In this document: piece after piece, positions 43,721 through 58,550 of the stretch | Position numbering within the stretch: position 1 is the stretch's first letter | Layout of the letters: every line of letters starts with the position of its first letter | From: Drosophila miranda | Lineage: Eukaryota > Arthropoda > Insecta > Diptera > Drosophilidae | Reading direction: 5' to 3' | Length of the DNA stretch: 64,000 nt | NCBI RefSeq assembly: GCF_003369915.1 | Contig: NC_046675.1 | Location: 31,636,001 to 31,700,000 of the forward strand | Notes under the pieces: model-generated | Seen by the model: the letters and a program-made list of their open reading frames with translations, nothing else | Database searches by the model: none | What the model was told of the DNA's origin: nothing | Translations under genes and position numbers: made by a program

Positions 43721-46700
43721 CTATTTGCTTTTTTTTGTTTTCTCCTTCGTTTCATGTACCACGCCTTCTCGTAATCAGAAAAACATATCACTGCAATAGA
43801 GATCGGTATTTCTCCATTTACCAAAAAAGTACAACTCCAGTTCGGCAATTACTATTTTTATACGATTTTAAAACTTTATTTTTAAAGATGAAAATAAACA
43901 ATATAATATACTTTTATTGTGTGTTGTTTTTTTTTTGTATTTTTTTCCTTAGTAAATTTTACATAATTTTCAATAAAATAAGTTTTGTTTTTTTGGTTTT
44001 TCGATTAAAAATGTCATATTGTAGTTTAGTGTTTTCTTCATTTCTCCGTTTCCATTACACATTTTTAGTATTTTCGATTTTGTTTCGATCGCAATATAAA
44101 TTTTTATTTACTTATATTCGCTTACGATGTCCCAAATACTGAATTTACTCTTACCCATTTTTCGGTTCATATCATATCATGCTTTCTGTGGTGTGTCCTG
44201 TGGTGTGATGTGTGGTGTGGTGTTGCTTTTTTGCGCGAAATGTACAATTTTGTGCGATTTAGCTGTTGCTCGAAATTCGTTTGGAATCTAAATTCAATTT
44301 GAATCTCATCATTTTGGGGCCAGAATGCGTTTTCGAAAGAAGTTTCCAAAAGGGGGTCAGGGGTGGGTGGTACACCAAACCAAAGTATACTCGTAGAACG
44401 GAACCGAAACCGAAACCGTAACCAAAGCGTATGGTCGCTATGGTTCATTCGAAATGAGTTAGTTTTTATCATATAAAGTTAGTATATCTCGTATCGTGCG
44501 TATCGTAAGTGTATACGCGACATGTTCTCGTACGAGTATGTATGTTTTTGCTTTTCATTCCAATATTGTGTGGTAAATAGTAATGTTTTGAGATCCAGGG
44601 GTTTTTCGGGGTAGTGGTGGTGTGTGTCTGGGTGTCTGGGTGTTCTCTCCTATTGTTATTACATATACTTATAAATTTAAACTGTGTGACTGAAGTGACT
44701 CGAATTTCAATGCATCTCTCCTGCCTGTAAGGGGAGGGAATGTCTGTTCAAGTTGGAATTCCCGAAAAAATCCTTGGCGCCAGGCAATGTTCCGTGGCTC
44801 CTGGAACACCTGGCCCATTCAATTTCGCTTACTACGCACTCATCAAAGTTCAACTAAATGTGTGTTAAATCTCAACTTAGGGCAACTCAGAGAAATCGTA
44901 TATTATATGCATTCGAGGGATTATCATTTTCATCTCCATTCTTACATTCATCTCTCGCTCTGGGCGTTTCGGGGGTGGCGGGGACTAGGTTTTGGCTTTC
45001 TTGCCCCGGGGAAACGCCTTGAATCCAGAGCCAATCAATCTTCCACTCTTCTTCCACTTAGTTTACAATTACATTATAAAAGTTATCTCTTAAGTTGTTT
45101 GTACTATTGCTTGGAAATCATTCCGGTCTATTGTTGTATTGTAACTCAAAAGTATTCATTTTTCTATTCTTTTTCTTTTTTCGTTTTGCTTAATGGAACA
45201 TAAATCAATTTCTAGGCTCGATTTGGGTGTTTTGAGAATTTTGGAACGCTTGAACGTTTATTTGCATCCATCAACCGAAACGATGCAGCCCCTTTGTTCG
45301 GGGGCGATCGATCTTGTATCTTTTATCATTTATCAATCCAAAAGGTTGGCCGAAACGGTTTAATACGTTTTGAAAAGTTGTAAGCAAAGAACCCTTTACA
45401 CACCTCTTCAGGATGTGTGCGTGTCTCGTCTTTGTTTTTTTCTGTTTTTTTCTGTGTGTTTCGTGTGTCTTCGTAATCGCAATCTTTTGGTTATACAATG
45501 TTTCAGCTCAAAGGAATTTACATACTTATATACATAATGGTGTGTCAGTGTGTGTGTGGATGTGGGTGTCTGCGTGTGTGTGTTTGTTACATAATCGACA
45601 TCCCGTGGGTGCCGTTTCAATTTTAAATTTTGCTAATTTTTACTAGTTCTTTCCCATCAACGACTAAAGAAACGATTACGACGTTTGCCAACTCAAAGAT
45701 CTGTGGGTGTGTATAGGTGTATTTGTGTGTGTGTGTGTGTGTGTTAGGGGTAGGAAAGAGCACGAAAGTAGGAAACGTAGGTAGGTTTCCTCCTCCTCCG
45801 ATTCCAGAAAGTCTTATAGTTTATACGCGATCATCATATCAGTATCATTGCTCTGCTTTCCCAAAAGCATGCAGACGCTGGCGTGTGAGTGTTTCCTCAG
45901 TGTGTGTATCGAGTATACGTATCTGTGTGCCATGCATGTCGCCATGGATATCTGAATTCTGCTTAAATGTAGTCTTCTCGCTCTATACCTAATTGCCGCC
46001 TCTCTCTCTCTCTCTTCAGTATGCCGTACTCACATCTCGTTCTTAGTTCAGTTGCAATCATCTTTTGTTCTGTTCTCTTAACTTTCGAGTGGAATGGAAT
46101 ACTTATATGCTTCGCTCTATATCTAAATTAAATGTAGCATACTTTCATGCAAGTGTTCGTCGTGTCATAGTGTGTTTGTGGGTGTGTGTGAGTGTGTTAA
46201 ATGAGCAACTCAGCGCTATAGTATGCGTATGGTATGGTATGGTATGGTAAAAGGGGGATACATATGGGGGTATACATTGTTTATGTATATACTTTCTCAT
46301 AAGTCCAAACCTTTGTTGCATCGCCATCTCCTCTAAATCATCATTAATTTCTCCATACATAAAGTGTGTGTCGGTCGGTGTTCTAAATCGAGTTTTATGT
46401 TAATTTCCATTCGTTTACATACTAGAACTAAATACATACATATTTATCGCTTACTTAGGTAGTCAATTACAACTTGCTTCTTTTTTTTTGCTACGGATGG
46501 GACTGGGGGATTGGATTGGATCTGACAATCTATCTTTCGCCGTGTGGTTACCCCTCGGCTCGGACCGCATCGATCTGGCGGTGGGTGTGTGAGGCCTGGC
46601 CAGAGTGTGAGGCAGTTTTGGTTTTTGCTTGCTTTCCGGTCTATTTGGAGCCCTTTTCGCTATCGCTTTCTTCGATTCGTCGCTTAGTTCTTTAAATTTG

Positions 46701-48093
46701 TTTATACTTTTTACACGTTTAATTTCTTTATACAATTTTTATTTATAATTTTCCCCCCGTCGCGCTGCGCTGCTTTTAGTTACATAAAAAATTAACAGTT
46801 TTTATTTTAGTTTTTGGTATTTTCGTTTACTTTTTTTTCGTTTTCGTTTTCGTTTTCCTTTTGGTTTTGTTTTTGTTTTTTTCATTGTTACTTGAAGGCA
46901 CTTTAGATCGGACGTTGTGGCCCCATTTCAAAATTGCTTTTCACTTTGCTCAACTCGTTTTTATCACGTGGCTGGTTGCTGGTTGCTGCTACTGTGTTGC
47001 TTCTGTGTGTGTGGCATGCTTCTGGCTGCATGTTGCTCGTGTGCTATGGAGACGTGGAGACGTGGTCGCAAAAAAACAAATTAACAACAAAAGCCTAATC
47101 GAAAGTTGTCGAAACTTTGCCGAAAGATGTCACCGAAATTCTGATTCGAAACTTGTCCTTTGCCTTCTTGCTTTCTTGCTTCTGCTTCTGCTTCTGCTTA
47201 TGCTTCTTTCTCTCTCTCGTACCGCTGGATTGCCTTGTATTGCCTTGAGTTCTATGGTGCGAAACGGTTCTGGATGTCCTGGAGGTGCCCGGCCCAGCCC
47301 TGGCCGATCGCCTGGCCCTGCCGGCCCGGGCATTTGGTTTTATTTTCGAGGCTGGAGAACTGTCAACGCCCTCTGGCCCCTCACACATGCTCTGCTCTGA
47401 GCCAAGGGATCGCCCCATGGAGATTGTCAGCAAAACTCAAGGATGGGGATCAGGGCTACACACATATATTCTGATAGTGGTGGATACATAGCAAATTTTA
47501 GAACTAAACATTGGGGTTAATGGGTTAGGATCCATCGAGTTCGTTTTATAGTATTCTTTTTTTACATACACATCTTTTGTCAAAGTGTTCAAGGTCGTAG
47601 CCCCACCAACACCTAACTTAAATAGTGTCCTCATGCCTTTAGTTGTTCTTTTTTTTGGTTTTCTTTTTGGATTTTCATATATCTAAACATTTACAGAGTT
47701 TTTGGGGGAACATAAAGGCTAGTGTTTTCCTTACTTTTCTAGAAAACCTTTCCTTTGCTGCTGCTTTCCGAACCGCAGTTGAGAATTTTGTTAATTGTTA
47801 ATTTCGTTTCGTTTGCTTCGCTTCTTAGGTAATTTTGAAATCTGCTGCTGCAATGATTTTGAATTTTGTTTAGTTTTTTTGGTTTTCTTTTTCTTGTTTG
47901 TTGCTTGTTGGGTTTCAATTTTCCGCTGGAGCGGTGCTCCGCTGGAGTTTTCTTTGTTGACTTGTCTTGTTCTTTTCTTTTTCTTTTTCTAATTCTACTT
48001 CTGCATTTTCTGCTGTTTTGAGCTTTACAATTATAGGCAGATTTTCCACAAAACCCGAACTGAGGGAAACAAAACTTGTTGCTTTCTGTAGGA

Positions 48094-48129
48094 CGATCCG
48101 GGTCCGGTCCGGGCCCGGGCCCGGGATCG
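48094..48129. repeat. GC-rich near-palindrome inside the A-rich pros UTR
   Basis: The block runs from CGATCCGGGTCC to GGGCCCGGGATCG and can pair with itself almost throughout. It is the most GC-rich patch in an otherwise AT-rich stretch and would form a strong hairpin in RNA. Confidence 0.6.
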
Positions 48130-51100
48130 GTGAAACTTAAGGTTAGATAAGGTTAACTACCAGGAGATGTATCGAAAGTTGCAATTTCCCGCTTAATTTT
48201 GCTCGTATTTTCTAAATGTACAATGTTTTCTTTATAAATTTAAGTTTATGCTTTTTTTTAGGTTTTTCTTTTCACGTTTTTGCATTTTTGTTTCGTTTTT
48301 TTTTTCGTATTTTTCATTGATTTATTTACGTTCTTAAAGATAAGGCGCGAAGGTGCTTAAAATAAGCTTGTACTTTTTCTGATATTTTTCCAACACGTTT
48401 TCAAAATTTCTTTCAAAGTTTTGCCATTCCCCGTTCTGGTCTTCTAGCACTGCTTCCTGTGCACTGCTCTGCTCTGCTATGCACTGCTTTCCCCGTCTAC
48501 TGCTTCCCGCAGAGTTGGCAGTTGCCGGAAATGCACTGCTTGTTCTCTATTCCTCTTCCTCTTACAATTTAAGTTCTTACTTACGAAATTTTGTGTTCCA
48601 AAATTTATTGATTTTGCTTATAATTTTTGTTTTTGGATTTTGAATTCGTAATTTCTCGCATTTTCCGCTTTTAATCCTAAAGTATTGTTTTCTCTAAAGT
48701 TTTTAGTTGTTTTTTGTTTTGTTTTTCTTTTTGTTTGTTTTTGTAAATTTGTCCTGAACGTTTACACCGAGAGATAATTATCCAAACATGGCCGAGAGTT
48801 TTTCAATTTTGTTCATTTCGTTTCATTTGTTTAAGTACTTCATTGAGTATTGTTTCTTCTTCTTCTTCCTGTGTTTTCTTTGGTTTCTTGTTCTATCCTT
48901 TTTGTCCTGGGGTTTTCAAACGCGTTGTGCTGTGTTTTGTTTCACTAAAAAGTACAATTATCTTCTTCTCCTCAATGGGAAACAAGGAAATCAAATCGAA
49001 TCGAAAGAAATCTGCAATTGTTCTCATAGAATGCTGCCTGTAAATGAATTCAATTTTACTCATTTCTCTTGTTATATATATTTTTGATTTTATTTTTTGA
49101 TTGCAAGTTTGGGACCCAAGTGCAACGCTTCTTCTTCCGCTTGAGTCGAGCCTGCAGACCGGTTTTTTCCTTCCTATTTTTCCCCTCTAATTTTTTGCTC
49201 GTTACTTTTGTTGGCCAAAATGCTAAATGCTGAATTTGCTTTGTGTGTGTCCGAAACTTCAATTTCTCCATATACATATGTACAGTCAACATATGCCTGC
49301 GCCTGTGTGGGTGTGTCAGTGTGTCAGTGTGCTGTATGTTTATATAGGAACATTACCGAAATACTTTTACATTTAATTTTTACACTTATACCTAAACTGG
49401 TTTGCTTTTTTTGGGGGTCTGCGTAGCTCGACTCGGGACGAGGCGAAGCGCCCATCGGGGGCCCCACTTGCAGCGCGTCTTTGGTCACATTTGGTTGTCT
49501 TTTCTTCATCCTAAACTTTTCCCGAATTTTCATCTCTATCATCTTTACTTGTCCGTCTCTGTCTCTGTGTCTGTGTCTGTGTGGTTCCTATTCCGAAATT
49601 CACGCCAAAGTCTAGGCCGAGAGTTGGTTTTCCTCATTTGGTTTTAACACTTACATATGTGTCTTTTTTTTTTTCTTTGAGTTTTCAAAATGCAGCGCGT
49701 TGCTTTTGAGCCGAAAGTTCCATATAATAGGTATTCAAACGTTCTTCGAAATGCCCTACCACTCGAGCCACTCGTCCATCCATCTGCTCCTCCTCCTCGT
49801 CTAATCCTACTCTGATTTTGATTTTGTTTCTGATTCTGATCTGAAGTTGTATTTGGGCTTTGGGGGGTTATCATTATGCTTAGAGGTGTGTGCATGTATC
49901 CTTAATTTATGTTTATATTGAACTGGACATTGTGTATCTTGAAAACTATAAGTAAGCTGACTGATGCATCTGTGAACTGATCTGATCTGAACTGATCTTT
50001 TCCTGGTGTTGGTTGGTTGGTTGTTGGTTGGCATTGAGTACTGTATACTGTTGTTCTTGCAAGTATCTGGCGTATCTGGATGATGAGTTCTATGTTATGT
50101 ATCTTTGCTGCGTATTTGTATCTTTGTATCTAGCTTAGTTCGGTTTTAGTTCGGTCTGCGTCTGCGTCTGACAAAATCAATTACGGCGGCTGCTAAACTA
50201 TGATTATAAATTTGTAGTTGCTTCTCTGTTTTTCTGTTTTCTGTTTTTCTGTTTTTACGATTAGTTTTCTTCATACTTATGCTGACATTTTTCATGTTTC
50301 TGTATCTGTATCTGTGTGTGTGTGTCTCTGTGTCTGGCTGAGTGCGTAAATTAAACCTAAAGGCGGCGCCGGAGCATCGATCTCCAACATTTTCCAATTT
50401 CCATTTCCATTTCGGCTTATATGGCGGTTATGGTGGTGTGAGTAAAAAAGCATACAAATATCATATATTTTCCGTAATGATTTTGGTTTGGAACAAACTG
50501 CATATATATGTATATACTGCTTTGCGTTTATGTGTAGTATATATCTGACTGCTGTTTAGGTTGGCTTTTCTTTTGGTTCCTGCTTAATGATTTTAATTAG
50601 AGACTTTTTCTTGAAGATTCTTTTTTCTGTATTTCGATTGATTTTCTATTTCTGTTTCTTCGGCTTTTGTTTTTCTTTGATTTTTTTTTTTGTGGTTTTT
50701 TGTTTGTTTTATGGTTTTTTGTTTAAATATTTAAAATAGCAACTACCTTGTATCTTGTATTTGTATTTTTATTATTATTTGGTTTTTTGGTTTTTGGTTT
50801 TGGGTTTTGCTTTTCTTTTGCTTCGAGTTATTATTCCCTTATGTAATTAATAAGTTATATATATTTATAAGGTTGTGTGTGTGTGTGTGTGTCGTAATGT
50901 CTCGTTGAGAGTGTGGCTCGTGTGCTGGGGGCAGGGGCGGGGCCGGGGTCGGGGTCGGGGGGCTAGTTACTCTCTCTTCAAGGTCCAGGCAGTCTTCGAT
51001 CTTCGATCTAGGCTTGGAAAACACTGCGCAGTCGATTCTCCCCTTCGCTCTTTCTCCTTCAGTTTGTTGCTTGCTTTTATTTTGGGGGCTTTATTCAGTG

Positions 51101-54100
51101 TACATTTAGAACATTCTTTAGCTATGCTGAAATACGGTTTACGACGTCTAGAGTATGTATTTTATATATATATATTTCTATGTTATATATAGTTTCACTT
51201 AGCTTATAAATATTACCGGCACTATTGTTCAGAACTCAGGGGCTTGCTCAATTTTCGATAATGCTTTCAACCCAAGAAGATAATGCCTCCAAACTGTTGT
51301 TGATCGGAACTGAAAATACTTGACTCACTCAACGGATTCAAATCAAACTATATATCAAACATATAGTACTCTATATCTGATATCTGATACATGTCTGCAT
51401 GTATGTGTCTGTGTGTGTATATACTGGTTAGTTCTCGGCTTCTGTTTCCTGTACTCCTGGCTACTCCTTGAACTAAATAGAACCTTTGTATGAACCGTGA
51501 AATGAAAGACTTGTGCGCTGCTTGCTCTGCTCTGTTCTGCTCTGCTCGAAAAAACCAAAAAGATGCTCAACTGAAAACTGGCTGGAAAAACGGCGGCGCC
51601 ACTGCCACTGAGGGCATGCGTGGCACCGTTCTGGCTTGTCTATTTCACTATTGGTAACTTAAACGGTAAATTGTTTCTGTGAAAGGCAACTGTTGCGCGT
51701 GGAGGCGTCAGCGCAAGCATCGAGTGGATCGAAGGGATCGAGGGGATCGGGCTATATGGTTCGGGGAGGAGTCTAGGCATGGGTTTAGGGGCTATGCTTT
51801 GCTGCGCCTCCCGCTCGGTTTGTTTGTCGTTTTGCTATATTTAGTTGTATATTCTATTGTAAAAAATATTATTATAAATACTTTTGGTTTTTATTCGGTT
51901 TGCTTACGTGTTACTAATCGACTCGTTGCGAGTCCTTGCTCGATCTTACTGCTCTCGTTACTCGTTACTCGTTACGTTCTATGCTAACTGTACTGGTTTA
52001 CTGTTACTGTTACTGTGGTTGTTGTTGCTGTTGTATCGCTTTTGATTTGATCGTTCGGCTATATAACTAGTTTTTCTGGTTCTGATTCTGTTTCGGTTTC
52101 TGATTCTGGCTATATGCTTCTTGCTCTGTTTCTTGCTCTGTAAACTTATATATTATAAAATATCTGATCACATTTGTTTGCAGTCTCTGTATAAATATTG
52201 TTGTTTCATTTGTTTGCTTATCGTTTTCGTTTACGGTTTTACTTTTATTATAGTACATATCTTACACATGCCCCAGGCCAGGCCCCCGCGTCTGTTGTCC
52301 CTCTGGTCTGGTGCTGGGGCTGGGGGCGAGTCCCTGGGGCATGCTCTCTCTCTCGCTCTCTCTCCGTCTATAAATCATAGGAACGCGACCGATCGAAACC
52401 GGACCGATCGCCGAGAAGGAAAAACTTGAAACTGAAAATCGATTGTTTCGGCGCTTTGGCTCGTTGGAATTGCGTTTTTCGTTTGCTCCTACAGCTGTTT
52501 TACATAAAATTTCGTGTAGAATTTTGACAAACGTCTGGCCTCCACTTCCGGCAACTGCAACATGGTTTAGCGATGGGGCAGGGGCAGTGGCAACTGATTC
52601 TGCTTGATTCTTGATTCTTGGTGGGTGCCAATGGGTGCGTTTCATTTTGGTTGTACTTCTGTTGTTGACGGTTCTTTTGGCGCATCTTTAATCCTCGGGG
52701 GATTACAAAGATGCGCCCTATTGGAAATAATAATAATATTACTGGGCTATTGTCTGGGACACCCCCCGCCCCTTCATTTTGGGGCTGAGGCTGGGTGCCC
52801 CAATCTTTGTCAATTTTCTCTTGTTTATTGCATCTGTTTGATCGGTATCTGTTTGATTGTTTGTGTGTTTGTTGGAGTAAACCAAAGTAGTTTTGCAGTT
52901 CAGTTCATTTCGCAGTCAGTTGCATGCCCCGCGAGTCCTTGCTGTTGCTGTTGCTGTGGCCGTTGCTGCAGCAGTTGCCAGAGATGGAGCCAGTTCAACG
53001 CACGCAAAGTTTTGTGGCTCATTTAGTTGTTGTTCGATTGATTGAGTTGCTCGTTAGAGAATTGTGAAACAAAAGGTTTTTATCACTTATTCTTGTTGCC
53101 TATGCGAAAGTCACCGACCCGTCCGATCCGTTCCGTTCCGACTGACTGATCGCCCCAGCCCCCGATTCCATCCAGGCGCATGTTTTTGGCGAATGTTTTT
53201 TGTTGAGTGTGTCTCCTCTGGCGGGCGGGGCTCAGGCGTAGGTTCCCTTGGGTTTCAGCAGGCAGGCATCATTTCTTTGGGTCCTCGTCTTCATCTTTCT
53301 CTTGGTTTCTCTTGCAACTTGGTTGCATTATTGGTTACTATTGGCAATTTCTTGTGTGGCATGCGCTGGATCTGTTTGGATTTTGGGCTGGGCTTGTCAG
53401 CGATTCGGGGTGTCGGGGTGTCGGGCTTGGGTCGGAGCTCTTTCGATTGCTGTTTGTTTAAATAAAAACATAATTGTTGCTGTTGTTGTTAATTGTTAAC
53501 GGAAATATCTTGTGAACGAACTAAAAGTTTTGGCTTATTTGGCTAATTGGCTATTGTTGTTGCTGTGGCGGTTCTTGATTTTTTGTTGAGTATAAAAATA
53601 TAAATCGTTTTATAAAAAGTTATTGGTTGCTTATTCGTTTATTTGTTTTGTTTATTTGTTGCTTGTGTTTGCTGGTTGTTTGTTGTTTGTTGTTTGTCTG
53701 CTGGTTGCATGTATTGTACTATAAATTATCCCGGTGCGTGCGTGGCACGCTCTCGACTATTGCAAATGAAAACTGTGGCATAAAATCGTCTCTCTCTCTC
53801 TCTCCGTCTCTATCGTTCGTCAAAATTCAACTATAAACACTTATGGATTAGTTATCGGTATTTGTATTGCTTTATGTGTATATATATATTTGTTATATTC
53901 ATATTCGATCATGGGTAAATATTCAGTTATTCGTTCGATTGTAAACTTTGAACTCAGGATGGCTTAAAGACTCAACACAAAGAAAATCTGTACTCCCTCC
54001 TCCACACCGGATCTCCTATACTATATATAGCATATCTCTGATATCTCTGATATGTGGTAGACAACCCAAAAAAAGTTGCCGCTTTCTGCTTGCTGCTGCT

Positions 54101-55237
54101 GCTGCTGCTGGAAGTGCTCTGTGTTGTTGTTTGCTGTTGCTGTTGTTTCTAATATATTGTCGCTGCTAACTGGGCTTGTTGCTGTTACTTTATTTTTTTT
54201 TGGTTTTTTTCTTTTGTAAACTTGTGAAAAACTGTGAGAGATTAACTCAAAAATATCACATACGAGTTGTGTATGTTTCCCTGGCTATTGTTGGCTGTTT
54301 AAAACTAAATTGTAATCCTGTTATCTTCTATTATTATTATTATTTATTTGTTTCTTTATTCAGTTATGGGCTTTTCTTTGGGGTTTTATGCAACTTTTCC
54401 TTTATATTTTTATACTTTCTCATGTGCTTTGCTTTGTTGTTGTTGTTGTTGTTGTATGGTATATATATCAATTTGAATTTGGAATTTCCGATTGGCAGCT
54501 TCCGCTTGCCATTTGCTCTGCCGAAATGCTGGGGTTACACGTCATAAGCCAAAAGTTTTAACCTCTTCGTCTCCATAAACGTCTCAACTGAGGATGCTTA
54601 AGATTCTTGTCTAATATAATAATGGTATGTTTAATCAAAATTTCATTTGTTGAACTTAATCCGTTTGGTGCAGACGCACAGTGCGGGCCGAAACTGTATG
54701 GGCACCGTGCGCTGCTCTATTGCAGTTTGTTGGAACAGAAAATGGCGATGCACAATGGCTCTTCCTTTTGCGAAGGACCCTGCACCGCCATAAAATGTCT
54801 CTCTATCTCTCTCTCTCTCTCTCTCTCTTCTTCTCTGTATCTTTCGGTGATTCTCCCTACGCCAAATAAGTGATAAAAATTTTACTTCCAAACATTGTTT
54901 TGATTTTGTTCGTTTTCGGGCCAAAAGTTATTGGGAATTTCGAGAATCGCGTTTGCTACTAAAAAAACGCAATCATTTATTTATATTTTGTTTTCTGTTT
55001 TTGTTTTTCTTCTTTTATACCAAAACTGCAAATTTTCGTTTGATTTTCGTTAGTTTTTTGCTTCAGTTGTTTCTTTCTATCGCTTGTGATCAGATGTTTT
55101 CTTAAATAAGGATGTTTAATAAACTTATTTTTACTTGAAGTTGAAGTTACGAATAGACTTGATTTGATTCTTGACTTGACTACATACATATGTTTGTGTT
55201 TTGGGGGGGGATCTTCTGGTTGATATATATACCGATT

Positions 55238-55250
55238 GGGGGGGGGGGGG
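55238..55250. repeat. G homopolymer run
   Basis: Thirteen consecutive G on the plus strand; a longer run lies at about 62018-62033 in the pros intron. Lengths of such runs are unreliable in assemblies. Confidence 0.8.
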
Positions 55251-55550
55251 ACTGATTTTGGCACATCTCCTCCTCTCCTGAGAATCGTCCTGCGCGCATT
55301 TTGAATGCTGTAAAGCTATGGGCGAAGCCTCGCCTGGCCCTGGCCTTTGAGTAACTTCGATATGGGGTCATGGGGTCTTGGGGGAGTCTTGAGGGATCTC
55401 AGTGGGGGTCTGCTTATGCTTAAACTGTAGTAATATTTTAGTTACGTGTATGTAGTTTTGTATTTAAATGTCGCTATGTACAATTCTGATCAATTTCTGT
55501 ATCGGTTTTTCTCTCGTATATGCGGTAATCAGTAATCGGTAATTGTTGGT

Positions 55551-55581
<31 letters not shown>

Positions 55582-55714
55582 GGTTTGCTTGGTATTTTGC
55601 GGTATTAATGCTTTTAAAATCTAGTTAAAATTTGCATATGGCTGCGTCTGCATTTATATTTGGTAATTGGTTTACGTGTAGTAGGTATATACTTATCTCG
55701 CCTGCTTCTCTCGA

Positions 55715-55756
55715 TCTCGATATCGACATCGATATCTCGATAAATCGATATCTCGC
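55715..55756. repeat. Cluster of overlapping CGATATCGA palindromes
   Basis: A run of CTCGATATCGA / ACATCGATATC / TCGATAAATCGATATC motifs forms several nested inverted repeats. It lies in the pros 3' UTR region. DREF- or BEAF-like cores (ATCGAT) are present but no promoter is evident. Confidence 0.5.
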
Positions 55757-55983
55757 TTCCATCTTTTGCTTCTGCTTCTGCTGCTTCGATCGTCATTCTG
55801 TCGATCGGTTCGTTTTTTTCGGTTTACTTGTAGTTTTTCATTTATGCTTTAAGTTTAGTTTGCTTTGCTCTCTTTTGTCGTTCGATCAGTGATTGATCGC
55901 TGGTTGATTGATCGGTTTGATGTGCTGGTTGCTTCCGCTTCCTGCTTGGCTCTGTCTGTGTGTGGGTCCTGGTTGATCCTGCT

Positions 55984-56007
55984 GGCTGGCTGGCTGGCTG
56001 GCTGGCT
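55984..56007. repeat. CTGG tetranucleotide microsatellite
   Basis: About six tandem GGCT units. A GGTT array occurs at about 56540-56557. Confidence 0.8.
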
Positions 56008-58546
56008 GTAAGATTACTCTATGCTTAGGCTAACTTATGTCCTGGCCTGTGCCGTGCTTTGACTTTGGTTTTGAGGTAAACTGTGCCCGGCTCTTCCACA
56101 GGGCAGCAGCAATTGGAAACTAGAATCGAACATTGCTCTTGGCCTATGGCTGGTCTCTGCTTGTTTTCTTTTTTTGAATTTACCAACACCGAAAGATTGC
56201 TGTGTGAAAACTAAACACTGTTTTTCGGCTGATCGAAAGACATGGATATCGAAACTTTTGGTGGCTTGAAGGTTGCTGCTGCCGCTGCCTGTGGATGTGC
56301 CAGGAGTCGCTGTGTCGCTTGGTTGGTTTGTTCTCTGCTCAACAGGAAGTGATTAAAATTTAGTTGACTTTTGCTTGTTGCTTACCCTTCTGTAACCTGC
56401 GCTCGTCTCCACCGATCTCCACCGATTGTTGGCTGTTGGCTGTGGCTGTAGTGTTGGTTAACGGTTAGTGATGTGTGTTGTGTAGTCAATTCCAATTTTG
56501 ATCTGATCTGTGACAATTGCCGAAAGCTTCTGACGGAGGTTGGTTGGTTGGTTGGTTGAATGGGGGCAAAGATTGAACGTAAAAGTATTGGGGTTTCATA
56601 AATAGCCAAAGGGTTGGGGGTTTCAATTTTGTTAAAGAAAAATCCAAGCGCCGTCATGTGGTTTCTGTTTTCTCAATGAATTTCGCTTTTATTAACCAAT
56701 TATCGTCTCGTTTTTTTTTTTGACTTGACTTAAGTTTAAGTATGTTTTTGTTAATGTTAATGTTTAGTATAAATGTATGAAATATGTATGTTGCATTATG
56801 TATACGCAAGTATTCAAATGTGTATTCAAGTGTGCTTCTGTTTCTGAGTGTGTGTTTTGGTACGGTTCATTCATTCGGTTCATGGTAAACCTCCTACGAT
56901 ACGATCCATCGATCCATCCACTTGGTTAAGGAAAGGAAAGAAAGCGGCGGTTGGGGTGGGGTGGGGGTTGTGGTTTTTCTTAAACTGAGACAAACTGAAA
57001 CTCAACAGAATATTAATTCTGAATTTGTTAGCTGAATTTCGACGGCTTAATTTCGCTTTTGAATTTTGCTTAATTATAAAATTTTGCCTAAAGTTTTGTT
57101 AGCCAAACGTTTATTGTTAATACGCCTTAAATTGCCTAAAGGGTTTTTGCTTTTCTCATTTCTCAATTAACTATTTTTACAATCAATTCAATTCAATCAA
57201 TTTCGTATGGAGGGGAGGGGGGAGCTCCCTCCATATTGGTTTTATCCGAAACATAATTGCAGTTAGTTCAATTTTCATTTGTTTGTTAGTTGTTAGTTGT
57301 TTTGTTTTGTTTTTTGTTTACTTTTTATCACAAAATCAGTTACAATTGTATTTCGATTTAGATCAAACTTCAACTTCATTGCCAAAAAGAAGTTGCTTCT
57401 CCATAAATTTCGTAAAGGCATTAACAATCAACGATCTCCGGACTGGAATTTCGACTTCTACTCGGCTCTGCTCTGCTCTGCTCTGCTCTGCTCAGATGGG
57501 TATAAATCAGGGAACTCAATCTCGAAACATCTCTCAATGGATATATGGATAATGCTTAATGGCTGGGGGGTTCAAATCAACATAAACTGCAGTTCGATTA
57601 GCTTTCTTTTGTATTTTTTTTTTTTGTACGATTCCCTAAACACTAATTTTGCAAATGCATTTTTTTTGTTTGTTTTAAATTTTTCAATTTTACACCAAAT
57701 TTGAAATGTAATCATTATGTTCTCTCTTTTCCGTCAGAATAGGAACCTACCGTCTTATACTCGACTAATTTTGTCATAGTTACGCCAAAGTGCAATCGAA
57801 TTTCGCTCTGCTCTTCCCGCTCTGGTTATGCCTAAAAACTTGCTTATTCAGTTTCAATTTAGTTTTAGCTAAAATTCATCTATTGTTCAATAATTTCGTA
57901 TGCTTGGTGTGGGCCGAAAGGTTTGCTGCTGCCTCATAGCGGTGTTCCCATCTAATCTAAACTTGCAACAGGGGGCGATAGGGCATCAGGAGGTTGGCTG
58001 ACTGCTGGCTGTCCTCGTAGCAAATATGGGGCCGAAAAGGTTACTTTTTCGCTTCTACGTTGTGCGTCTTTTGAGGAATATTCTTTTGGTATTTGCTTAA
58101 TGTTGAATTAATGTTGAATAACATTCGATGATTCGATGATGTAATTGATGATGTTGCCTGGCTGGTGCCGCTGGTGTTGGTGGCAACAGTGAGGTTTGCT
58201 CACTCCTGGCCCCAAGTGGCCAAGAGACCAAGAGACCAAGAGAGAGCAAACATATCCCTCTTAACCCGCCCACTCTCCATGTTGAGTCTGCTGTGCTGCT
58301 GCTGATGGGTGAGAGTGCATGATCGAGGACAGACAGCCAGCCAGCCAGTGGAAGGGGGCCAAACAAGGGAGGGGGGGTTTAAACAATAAAGAAAAACCAT
58401 ATATTTGTTGTTTCATTTGAATTTTTTAGTGTTTTTTGTGTATATTTTGTTTTTTGTTGCAACTCAAGGCCAAGTAATGTAAAGTAAAATTAATTAAACT
58501 AAACTTTAACTTAACTAAATTTATAAATTATGTACATAAATAACAG

Positions 58547-58550
<4 letters not shown>

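Noticed and set aside
44167-44472. Minus-strand 101-codon frame rich in Arg, Phe and His
   Set aside because: Low-complexity translation (RFRFRFRS, HHTSHHRTHH) inside the pros UTR tract.
45527-58536. Pumilio-type TGTANATA matches on the pros-sense strand (45534-45527, 49284-49277, 58536-58529)
   Set aside because: About one to three are expected in 16 kb of AT-rich DNA, so enrichment cannot be claimed.
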